Positions 44,096 to 51,175 of a DNA stretch of 64,000 nt are shown here, one piece after another. Source of the stretch: Ruminococcaceae bacterium FB2012 (GTDB lineage Bacteria > Bacillota > Clostridia > Oscillospirales > Ruminococcaceae); NCBI GenBank assembly GCA_900104495.1, contig FMXS01000004.1, positions 248,001-312,000 of the forward strand. The letters run 5' to 3'. A model generated the notes under the pieces. It searched no databases. It saw only the letters and a program-made list of their open reading frames with translations, and was not told the origin of the DNA. Every line of letters begins with the position of its first letter. Positions within the stretch are counted from its first letter, which is position 1. The position numbers and the translations under genes are program-made.

Positions 44096-45277
44096 TTAAT
44101 TCTCATTATCCTGCGGAAAGAAACTGAACGCTCCGTCCATTGCCTGAGCCACTCTCGCCTGTGCGGTCTGGAACATATGAGAATAAATGTTCAAAGTCGT
44201 TCCCGAACTGCAATGTCCTAACGCACCCGATACCGTTACCACATCAAGTCCCGATGAAATGAGGGCTGAAGCTGCGAAGTGACGGAAGCTATGAATGCCA
44301 TAAAAAGGCATATCGTTCTTAATACAAAAATCTTTCAGCCAGCCATAAGGTGTCTGGTTGTTCATGGGTTCGCCGTTCCACTTCACAAATAGTCTGTCGG
44401 TGTTAATCCATTTACTTCCAAGACGGTTTGCTTCCTTGTACTGCTCGTCTTTCAGCTCTCTAAGAATAGTCATGATGTACGGACTGATCTTCAATACACG
44501 CTTTGAACGCTTGGTCTTTGTGGTATCGGTGTAGATACCACGCTCTGACGTGTAATTGCTCGTTCTCTTTACGCTGATGATTTCATTCTCGAAGTCGATG
44601 TCCTTCCATTCAAGACCGAGCATTTCGCTCCTGCGGAAACCGCTGTACGCTATCAGGAAGAAGAATGCTCTGTACTTAGTAGGCTCACCGTTGATAGCTG
44701 TCAGAAGTTGAGCTATTTCCTCCTGGGAGTAGATGGACTTCTCCTTGACCTCTCCTTTAGGGATAGTCACTCTCCTACACGGATTGTCCGCTACAAGATC
44801 CATTCTCACCGCATAGCTGAATACGTCTGAGATGAAGCTCAGGTTGTGACGTATCGTTTTCGGTGCGAGCGGCTTACCTGTCTTCTCATTAGCTCCCTCT
44901 TTCGCAAGTGAGTTTACGAAGCCCTGCAAATGTCTTGCGGTTATTTTGTCAATACGCAGATGCCCTATCGCAGGATAGACACGGTTGGTGAGCTGCAGCA
45001 TTCTCTCATAAGTAGTGCTTCTGAGGTTGGGTTTTGCATAATTCTCGAACCATTCCTCTGCAAGTTCCTGAAACTTCATAGCAGATGTCTTGTAGCCGTG
45101 ATTGACAGCTTCCTCGAACATTACCGCTTGTCTGTTCAGTTCCTTTTTTATCTGCTTCTCGCTCATACCAGCTTCGGGTTTCCAAGTCATGGACTGCTCC
45201 ATGTGTTTGCCGTTTACATCGTAGCCGCAGCTTACCCTGATAAGATAGCTGTCGCCACGTTTCTTTATGGTTGCCAT
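44096..45277 (-). CDS. int: tyrosine integrase of the tRNA-Glu element
   Basis: 393 residues: N-terminal arm-binding domain (about 1-55, TIKKRGDSYLIRVSCGYD), core-binding domain (about 65-165) and catalytic domain (about 180-380). Catalytic Arg in AYSGFRRSEMLGLEW, HxxR in YGIHSFRHFAASAL, His in LGHCSSGTTLNIYSH, with Tyr in that block. Similar in layout to Tn916/phage-type integrases. Reads toward tRNA-Glu, the usual orientation at an attachment site. AGGAGG precedes the ATG. Confidence 0.93.
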   Translation of the reverse strand: MATIKKRGDSYLIRVSCGYDVNGKHMEQSMTWKPEAGMSEKQIKKELNRQAVMFEEAVNHGYKTSAMKFQELAEEWFENYAKPNLRSTTYERMLQLTNRVYPAIGHLRIDKITARHLQGFVNSLAKEGANEKTGKPLAPKTIRHNLSFISDVFSYAVRMDLVADNPCRRVTIPKGEVKEKSIYSQEEIAQLLTAINGEPTKYRAFFFLIAYSGFRRSEMLGLEWKDIDFENEIISVKRTSNYTSERGIYTDTTKTKRSKRVLKISPYIMTILRELKDEQYKEANRLGSKWINTDRLFVKWNGEPMNNQTPYGWLKDFCIKNDMPFYGIHSFRHFAASALISSGLDVVTVSGALGHCSSGTTLNIYSHMFQTAQARVAQAMDGAFSFFPQDNEN

Positions 45278-45299
45278 AAATTTCCTCCTATATTTATGA

Positions 45300-45359
45300 C
45301 ATACCCTTGTACATTTATTATCTTATCGCAATAAAATTAATCTGTCAAGGGTATGTCTA
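45300..45359. promoter_or_regulatory. 12-bp perfect inverted repeat bracketing the int promoter
   Basis: GACATACCCTTG (45300-45311) and its exact complement CAAGGGTATGTC (45348-45359), separated by 36 bp. One arm overlaps the -35 by three bases; the other lies just downstream of the predicted transcription start. Likely operator or Xis/Int arm sites. Confidence 0.7.
45322..45350 (-). promoter_or_regulatory. sigma-A promoter of int
   Basis: Minus strand: TTGACA (45350-45345), 17-bp spacer, TAAGAT (45327-45322), about 45 bp before the integrase ATG. Confidence 0.75.
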
Positions 45360-45379
45360 TGCTATTGCCAGCTTTGTTT

Positions 45380-45416
45380 GCAGCTCAAGCTAATTACTTG
45401 AGCTGCTTTTTCTTTT
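45380..45416 (+). terminator. hairpin between int and the excisionase-like gene
   Basis: GCAGCTCAAG (45380-45389) / CTTGAGCTGC (45397-45406), followed on the plus strand by TTTTTCTTTT. The T-run serves plus-strand transcripts, so it may block transcription from the tRNA side into the element. Confidence 0.75.
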
Positions 45417-45717
45417 AGGTCCTGTCATCGCCCGTGAGATATCTGGAAAGTGCCTCTTTGCTAATCAAGATTTTTCCATTTTTCCCTTGACCAGTTCTGA
45501 TTCCATAAATCTTCCCTTGAAGAACAAGTTGTCTGATAGTATGCTCGGATAGTCCGGGAGCGAAAGCCGCGCACTCCTTGATCGTAAGCATCTCAACCTT
45601 TTTCGATTTAGTACTACTTGTAACATTTGGTTCTTCTGGTTCTTCCTTCTGCATTACCGATAAGCTTGACATCAGCTGAAGAATCTGCTCCATAATGATC
45701 TTATCGTTTGTCGACAT
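45415..45717 (-). CDS. excisionase-type helix-turn-helix protein
   Basis: 100 residues from ATG 45717 (AGAGGTGAT upstream; the frame is open to 45750). The C-terminal half is a MerR/HTH_17-type winged helix: LTIKECAAFAPGLSEHTIRQ, LVLQGKIYGIRTG, ILISKEALSRYL. The N-terminal half is a Met/Glu-rich helix. Position beside int fits a recombination directionality factor or a regulator of int. Own promoter at 45768-45796. Confidence 0.8.
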   Translation of the reverse strand: MSTNDKIIMEQILQLMSSLSVMQKEEPEEPNVTSSTKSKKVEMLTIKECAAFAPGLSEHTIRQLVLQGKIYGIRTGQGKNGKILISKEALSRYLTGDDRT

Positions 45718-45767
45718 TTTAATCACCTCTATACTGAACAGGGTTAGCAAATTGTTTTGCTGCGTTC

Positions 45768-45796
45768 AATATAGTCATAGTCTTTTTAAATGCCAA
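45768..45796 (-). promoter_or_regulatory. sigma-A promoter of the excisionase-like gene
   Basis: Minus strand: TTGGCA (45796-45791), 17-bp spacer, TATATT (45773-45768). Confidence 0.7.
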
Positions 45797-46088
45797 AGCA
45801 TTTTTTGTGACAGAAAAAAATTTTATCTTGGAAGAAATTCCCTTTAATTATTGCAAAAATAATCAAATGAGCGCCATTTACTGTTGAACATAAACAAAGG
45901 CAAAGCTTAAAACAACGAATTATGTGCCGCTTTATACTAATTGTGAATAAATTGTAAAATTCGCGAAGCGTAGACGAATTTATCATTCTTCCTTTATGAC
46001 TATTACTTCACGTGGATTGATATCAAAATAGAGAAACATTTCCTGCTATAACATAGGTGAAGTCATCTCTTGAACGGGAGGAACACCT
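45797..46088. other. AT-rich intergenic region upstream of the Rep-like gene
   Basis: No gene. It holds a hairpin AAATTCG (45957-45963) / CGAATTT (45975-45981) and a wider 7-bp inverted pair ACTTCAC (46005-46011) / GTGAAGT (46057-46063). No convincing sigma-A promoter is seen for the Rep gene. A replication or transfer origin could lie here, but that is only inferred from position. Confidence 0.4.
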
Positions 46089-47186
46089 ATGAAAGCAAAT
46101 ATAGTATCAAAAGAGAAAGTGAAAACTCAAATTGTACAGGATGGCGTGTTAAACGTTGATACTTTACATTTGACAACTAAGATGGCGATAACGTACGATG
46201 TATACAAATATTGGAAAAAAGGCAAGGGCGGAGAGAGAGTCAGGACTGTTTCTTCTGAACTTGGAAGTATAAAACTCGTATATACTCATTATAAAGATGT
46301 CGGGTACTTAAGAGTTGATCTGTCACTAACAAAACTGCTGTATGGAAACAATTTTAACCCATTCGATTGGGCTCGACTTCCTGAAGCAGTGGCGCGAATA
46401 AACTGCATAGTTTCCGCAGAACTTGGTATACCCGATGTTGATATCAATGATTTTGCAGTTAAACGACTGGATCTAAATATTGATCATTGTTTCCCTTGTG
46501 AAGAAGCGTCTGAAAATCAAATGGACATGGTGACGGATTACTTTTTTATTCCCTCTACTAACGAGAAAGAAAGAATTGAAAGCACCTACTATATTTATTC
46601 ATGTAAGCCAGGCTCTAAAGATAAAAGCAAGAGCGCAGTTTTTAAGTACTATCGAAAAGATCGAGAAATTATTGCAAGAATGAAAAAAGGATGTAGCTTT
46701 GTTGGCTACATCCCACCTTTTCCGTGCATACGGTATGAGCTGACATTACCAACCAGTAAGCTTCAAAGAATACTTGATAAAGATTTTGTTACTCTTAAAG
46801 ATATTAAAGCTGACAATGTTCAAGTGATTTTCTCAAAAGGCTTAGAAATGATCGGCGGTGATATCGATAAGGAAATACTTACCAAAGCAAGTATTAGGGC
46901 AGAGAAAAAAAGCATGCTAAATCATGGTCTGCATTGTTCACGTCCTAATATGATAGAGTACTTCTTTGATGCTATTTGTAAACACGATATTAGAAGCGCA
47001 TCATCATACAAAATGCTTATGAAAACGTTAAGAAGTGACGGATATCAGCTATTATATAATGATTGTTTTCGGAATTTTTGTCGGCCTAAACTATTACTAT
47101 TCAGGCAAATTGTTGATTCGTATGACAATAATATAGTACAGGAACTACACAATTTCCAAAATGTACCAATAAGGAGGACAAAATGA
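46089..47186 (+). CDS. Rep-like protein (phage/plasmid gene II/X-type replication initiator, tentative)
   Basis: 365 residues. RVDLSLTKLLYGNNFNP (about 77-93), then FAVKRLDLNIDHCF (about 127-140) and KSAVFKYYRKDREI are reminiscent of phage/plasmid replication proteins of the gene II/X group, which nick DNA to start rolling-circle replication. I cannot point to a certain catalytic Tyr. GGGAGG precedes the ATG. Visibly more AT-rich than the chromosome to the left. It overlaps the helicase gene by 4 bp, supporting a replication function for the element. A mobilisation relaxase is the alternative. Confidence 0.5.
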   Translation: MKANIVSKEKVKTQIVQDGVLNVDTLHLTTKMAITYDVYKYWKKGKGGERVRTVSSELGSIKLVYTHYKDVGYLRVDLSLTKLLYGNNFNPFDWARLPEAVARINCIVSAELGIPDVDINDFAVKRLDLNIDHCFPCEEASENQMDMVTDYFFIPSTNEKERIESTYYIYSCKPGSKDKSKSAVFKYYRKDREIIARMKKGCSFVGYIPPFPCIRYELTLPTSKLQRILDKDFVTLKDIKADNVQVIFSKGLEMIGGDIDKEILTKASIRAEKKSMLNHGLHCSRPNMIEYFFDAICKHDIRSASSYKMLMKTLRSDGYQLLYNDCFRNFCRPKLLLFRQIVDSYDNNIVQELHNFQNVPIRRTK

Positions 47187-48532
47187 TGAATGAAACATTT
47201 GATGAAGAGCAGAGAAAAGCAATAGAATCAGATTCAAAAAGAATCTCCGTAATAGCAACAGCAGGTGCAGGAAAAACTTTAGTTTTATCACGACGGATAG
47301 AGTATCTTGTCATAAACAAAGCAGTTTCCCCAAACAGGATACTTGCGTTGACATTTACTAATAAGGCCCGTGACGAAATGGCGAGTCGCATAGGGCACAT
47401 TATTGAGCCAGGGTTAGTTCAAATTCAAACTTTAGACAGCTTCGCAAAATATGTTTATGAACTATTTATCGGTAAAAGGATTTCGATTAAAGATGAGTCT
47501 GATGATGGAGAAGACGCATATACATTTGAGGAAATTCGACATTTAGCGGTGAAAGCTCTATCAGATAGGGATTTCAGAATCAGCTTCAGCTACCAATATG
47601 ATCATATCCTTGTTGACGAATTTCAAGACGTTGAGGAAATAATGTTTACGATGATAAACAGTATCTTGAATGAAGATAATTGTTTGTTTGTTGTAGGAGA
47701 CGATGATCAAAATGTCTATCGGTGGAGAGGTGCAGAATCTAAGTATTTGATACACTTTAAGGATTCCTTTCCGGTTGGAGAAGTAATTATACTTGATAAG
47801 TGTTTTAGATGCAGTGGAAACATCGTTGATGTAATGAATACGCTGATTAATTATAATAAGATAAGATATCCCAAGATAATTGTAACCGATAATCCGCAGG
47901 GTTATCCCGTAATGTACAGGCACTTTCACTATTTTGAAGATGAAGTTCAGTATATTATATCAGAAATCAAACATTTAATATCTATTGGTTATAAGTTATC
48001 TGAGATTGCAGTACTATACAGACGTAATTCGTTTGTAAATAAAGCTATAGAAATAATGTTATCATTTGGATTATCTGACATTAACGTAACGACGATACAC
48101 GCTGCCAAAGGCGAGCAATACAGAGCTGTTTTTGTTCCTTCCCTTAACGAGGGGATTCTGCCGTTAACTGAAAACAGAGCAAACAATACTGAGGACGAAA
48201 GAAGAGCACTATTTGTAGCTATTTCACGAGCTAAAGAAAGGTTATATCTTTCATCTTTTACATGCATGATTGATAAAGGTCACTCAGAAACATATAAAGA
48301 GTCTCGCTTCATAAGAGAAATCAAAGATCGCATAGCTACAGTCAAGCAAGGAGTAAGTTATTATATTCCTAAAGCTCTTGAGTGCGGTAAGAGATACTAT
48401 TATTTGGCAACAGGAAAAAACATTGTCTTTATATGTCTTAATGGCGATAAGTACATTTTTGGTGATGAATCGGCCAGAGAGTTGGCTTTAACTCAGAAAG
48501 AAGTTTTACGGTGGGTTAGAGTAATTCGTTGA
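47183..48532 (+). CDS. short UvrD/PcrA-like superfamily 1 helicase
   Basis: 449 residues against about 720 for PcrA. Motifs are present: Q-like DEEQRKAI, I ATAGAGKTLVLSRRIEYL (about 26-43), Ia LALTFTNKARDEM, II ILVDEFQDVEE, III VGDDDQNVYRWRGAES, IV-like VLYRRN, V VTTIHAAKGEQYRAVFVPS, VI RRALFVAISRAKERLYLS. The accessory 1B/2B subdomains are much reduced. Coupled to the Rep-like gene, it probably unwinds DNA at the element's origin. Confidence 0.85.
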   Translation: MMNETFDEEQRKAIESDSKRISVIATAGAGKTLVLSRRIEYLVINKAVSPNRILALTFTNKARDEMASRIGHIIEPGLVQIQTLDSFAKYVYELFIGKRISIKDESDDGEDAYTFEEIRHLAVKALSDRDFRISFSYQYDHILVDEFQDVEEIMFTMINSILNEDNCLFVVGDDDQNVYRWRGAESKYLIHFKDSFPVGEVIILDKCFRCSGNIVDVMNTLINYNKIRYPKIIVTDNPQGYPVMYRHFHYFEDEVQYIISEIKHLISIGYKLSEIAVLYRRNSFVNKAIEIMLSFGLSDINVTTIHAAKGEQYRAVFVPSLNEGILPLTENRANNTEDERRALFVAISRAKERLYLSSFTCMIDKGHSETYKESRFIREIKDRIATVKQGVSYYIPKALECGKRYYYLATGKNIVFICLNGDKYIFGDESARELALTQKEVLRWVRVIR

Positions 48533-48547
48533 TTGAATCAAAACCTC

Positions 48548-48576
48548 TTGATTTTTTCTTGTATTTATTGTATAAT
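48548..48576 (+). promoter_or_regulatory. sigma-A promoter of the AAA-ATPase gene
   Basis: TTGATT (48548-48553), 17-bp spacer, TATAAT (48571-48576). Confidence 0.75.
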
Positions 48577-48618
48577 ATAATGGTAGATTAGAGCAGATAT
48601 GATCATGGAGGTGGTACT

Positions 48619-49152
48619 ATGGGAATATATCTGAATCCTGGAAATGCAGGCTTTGAAAGAATCCTCAGATCGGAATATATTGACAAGACAGGCTTGCTGT
48701 CAATAATCAATGAACAGATTGATACTGTAAGAGGACTTATCTGCGTAAGCTGTCCGCGTCGTTTTGGCAAGTCCTATGCTGCAAATATGCTCTGTGCGTA
48801 TTATGACCGCACCTGTGATTCTCATGCGCTGTTTGATAATTTGAAGATCAGCAATGCGTCAACCTATGAGGATTATATAAACAAATACAATGTGATATAC
48901 ATTGATGTTGCTTCTTTTTTGTCTGAACTGAAACATCAAAACCATAGCATAAAGGACGTTGCTAATGACATTGCACAGACTATCAGGCTTGAACTTATCG
49001 AAGACAAGCCTGAGTTATCCCAGGTAACAAAGGTCTCAGAATGTCTGAAAAAATATGTTCGGATCACAGGTCAGAAATTTATCTTTATAATTGATGAGTG
49101 GGACGTTGTTATACGTGAGGCTCAGAACGATAGTGCAACACAGACAGCATGA
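48619..49152 (+). pseudogene. truncated AAA-ATPase-like protein (AAA-ATPase_like, N-terminal part)
   Basis: 177 residues with GNAGFERILRSEYIDKTGLL, Walker A VSCPRRFGKSYAANMLCAYY (about 43-62) and Walker B KFIFIIDEWDVVIREA (about 154-169). Intact family members continue about 350 residues to a PD-(D/E)XK-type domain. Here the frame stops directly after Walker B and no continuation is seen in the next 350 bp. Promoter and ribosome-binding site are intact, so a fragment may still be made. Confidence 0.75.
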
Positions 49153-49446
49153 CCGCTGCCCATACAAGGATCTGTAAAAACGCTGTCTTTGATACAAACG
49201 GAAAAAGCCTTCTCCAGCACATAAGTGCTGAAAAAAGCTTGAAATAAAGGACTTTCGAGGTTCCACTGTGTTTTACAGCAGAGCTTCGGAAGCCCTTTTT
49301 CTGTTTATTCGATTGTCGCTGGCCAGTTCTGTGGTCTATGGAACTTACCCCTCAAAAACTACTGTCAGAGGAATAATTAAAATGTGAAGAATAATTAAAA
49401 GGTTTATTCAGTCATAAAAAAATTGCACTCGACTTTCATTTTGGTA
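49153..49446. other. non-coding gap after the truncated ATPase
   Basis: It contains a hairpin CAGCAC (49215-49220) / GTGCTG (49225-49230) flanked by A/T runs that could end transcription, but no supported gene. Probably decayed remains of the ATPase gene plus the boundary to the restriction locus. Confidence 0.45.
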
Positions 49447-49475
49447 TTGACATACTAAATGTGTTGTGATATAAT
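49447..49475 (+). promoter_or_regulatory. sigma-A promoter of the type I restriction-modification locus
   Basis: TTGACA (49447-49452), 17-bp spacer, TATAAT (49470-49475). It is the only strong promoter I find in the 14.5-kb same-strand locus. Confidence 0.88.
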
Positions 49476-49507
49476 ACTATCAGAAGATGAAAAAGGAGGT
49501 AATTTCC

Positions 49508-51112
49508 ATGAGCAACAATAAACCAACTGAAAACTCGCTGCTCAACGCAGCTGATATGATTAGAAGTTATGGATTTGCGGATCCGTCAAGTATGATCGAT
49601 CTCCTCTACAGAGTTGTAAAAACCAAGCATGTGTTGAAAGGCAACGACGATATCAACTCTGTATATCGCACTATGCAGGATGTTTCCTCTTCGTTACCCC
49701 GTTTCCCCGGAGACGCCGAATTGTTCTACAACATCTATAAGGTCCTTTCTACCATTGATGATCGCGGCATCCTTTCCTTTATTAATATAGCGAGTGATGG
49801 GCGCGAGCTATACGCGCCAGATGTCCTGACAGAAAAATTCTCTGAGTATGTAGACGAACAAACAAAATCTATCCTTGTGGCCGAATGTGAACAGTACGGT
49901 CCGTCTCTGTTTGACTTGATTGAAACTAATCCCAAGATTGAGTTCACTCTCACAACCCGGCAAGAAATTAAGACCGAACTTCTTTCTGTGGTTTATGGGC
50001 ATCTCAAAAATGTCAAGCTAAATTCCGCTGATATTTACTCATACGGTTTTACTACCGAAAAGTACGACCTAATATTCTGCATTCCCATTTTTGGAGGTCG
50101 TATGTTGGTAAATGGCGAAGACTTCATTTGCAGGGAGCCCGATTTGATTGCTGTTCAGAACCTTCTCTATCACATTAATATGGATGGCAATCTTGTGATG
50201 GTTCTTCCCGCTAAAATAACATTTGGTGGCGGCAGCACCGCTTCTCTTAGAGAATACATTGAGAGCAATTACAAGATAAAAGAAATTAGTACTCTCCCTA
50301 CGGGCCTTTTTACCCCATATTCATCAATTAGGACCTATCTTTTCGTATTCTCGACCGGCAGAACAGATGATGTTGTACTTAAACTTTATGAAGCTGAGAA
50401 GCCAATTCGTAAAACTTCGCCATGCAAAAAACTTGTAGTAAAGAATGAGCTACTCCTGTTCAGTGATGAATTTGCCGATCTTAATGGCTGGAACATAGAT
50501 ATGGCCTTTTCCGAAGAAGATGAAGATATCCAAGCTTTTTCTTCTTCGCCAGTAAAAAAACTGCCGCTAAAAGATGCCGCTACTGTTTTTCGCGGAAAAG
50601 CCGTAAATGCGAAGTCCGATTCTGGAAATGTTGCAGTCATCAACATATCAAACATAACAGACACGGGAATTGATTATAAGAGTCTCGACATGTTTGAAGA
50701 TGAAGAACGCAAAGTATCGCGCTATATACTTGAAGATGGAGATGTACTTGTAACCGCCAGAGGCACCACAGTAAAAATTGCAGTTTTTGAAAAGCAACCT
50801 ATGATATGCATTCCTTCCGCAAACATAAATGTTATCAGGCCAAAAGACATGCTGAGAGGCGCTTACCTTAAACTCTTCCTCGAATCTCCTGTAGGAACAA
50901 AAATGCTGCAGAGCCTACAAAGAGGTACAGTTGTAGTAAACATTAACTACAAGGATATCATCGAGTTAGAGGTCCCTGTCCTTCCAATTGAGGCCCAAGA
51001 TGCTCTGATCAAAGAATACAATGAAGGACTGAAATTCTACAAAGACACCATAGCCGCAGCCGAAGAGGGCTGGCGAGGCGTTCAGCAAAACATTCAATCA
51101 AAACTGTTCTAA
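49508..51112 (+). CDS. degenerate HsdM-like protein fused to an HsdS specificity domain
   Basis: 534 residues from ATG 49508 (AAGGAGG upstream). Residues about 90-320 follow the N6-adenine methyltransferase fold of HsdM. The SAM motif position (DPACGSG in active enzymes) reads VAECEQYG, and the catalytic NPPF/Y position reads CIPIF in YDLIFCIPIFGGRMLV, so methylation is unlikely. Residues about 345-534 are an HsdS-type recognition domain: LPLKDAATVFRGKAV, ILEDGDVLVTARGTTVKIAV, QRGTVVVNINYKDIIELEVP, then a helix. It lies 63 bp before hsdR and shares its orientation. Possibly a regulatory or DNA-reading subunit. Confidence 0.75.
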   Translation: MSNNKPTENSLLNAADMIRSYGFADPSSMIDLLYRVVKTKHVLKGNDDINSVYRTMQDVSSSLPRFPGDAELFYNIYKVLSTIDDRGILSFINIASDGRELYAPDVLTEKFSEYVDEQTKSILVAECEQYGPSLFDLIETNPKIEFTLTTRQEIKTELLSVVYGHLKNVKLNSADIYSYGFTTEKYDLIFCIPIFGGRMLVNGEDFICREPDLIAVQNLLYHINMDGNLVMVLPAKITFGGGSTASLREYIESNYKIKEISTLPTGLFTPYSSIRTYLFVFSTGRTDDVVLKLYEAEKPIRKTSPCKKLVVKNELLLFSDEFADLNGWNIDMAFSEEDEDIQAFSSSPVKKLPLKDAATVFRGKAVNAKSDSGNVAVINISNITDTGIDYKSLDMFEDEERKVSRYILEDGDVLVTARGTTVKIAVFEKQPMICIPSANINVIRPKDMLRGAYLKLFLESPVGTKMLQSLQRGTVVVNINYKDIIELEVPVLPIEAQDALIKEYNEGLKFYKDTIAAAEEGWRGVQQNIQSKLF

Positions 51113-51175
51113 AGTCCGTTTAATGGGACAGATTATTTGATACGATATAATTGACAAACTATGGAGGAAAACATT

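Noticed and set aside
46005..46063. 7-bp inverted pair before the Rep-like gene as an operator
   Set aside because: Arms are short and 45 bp apart in AT-rich DNA; chance cannot be excluded.
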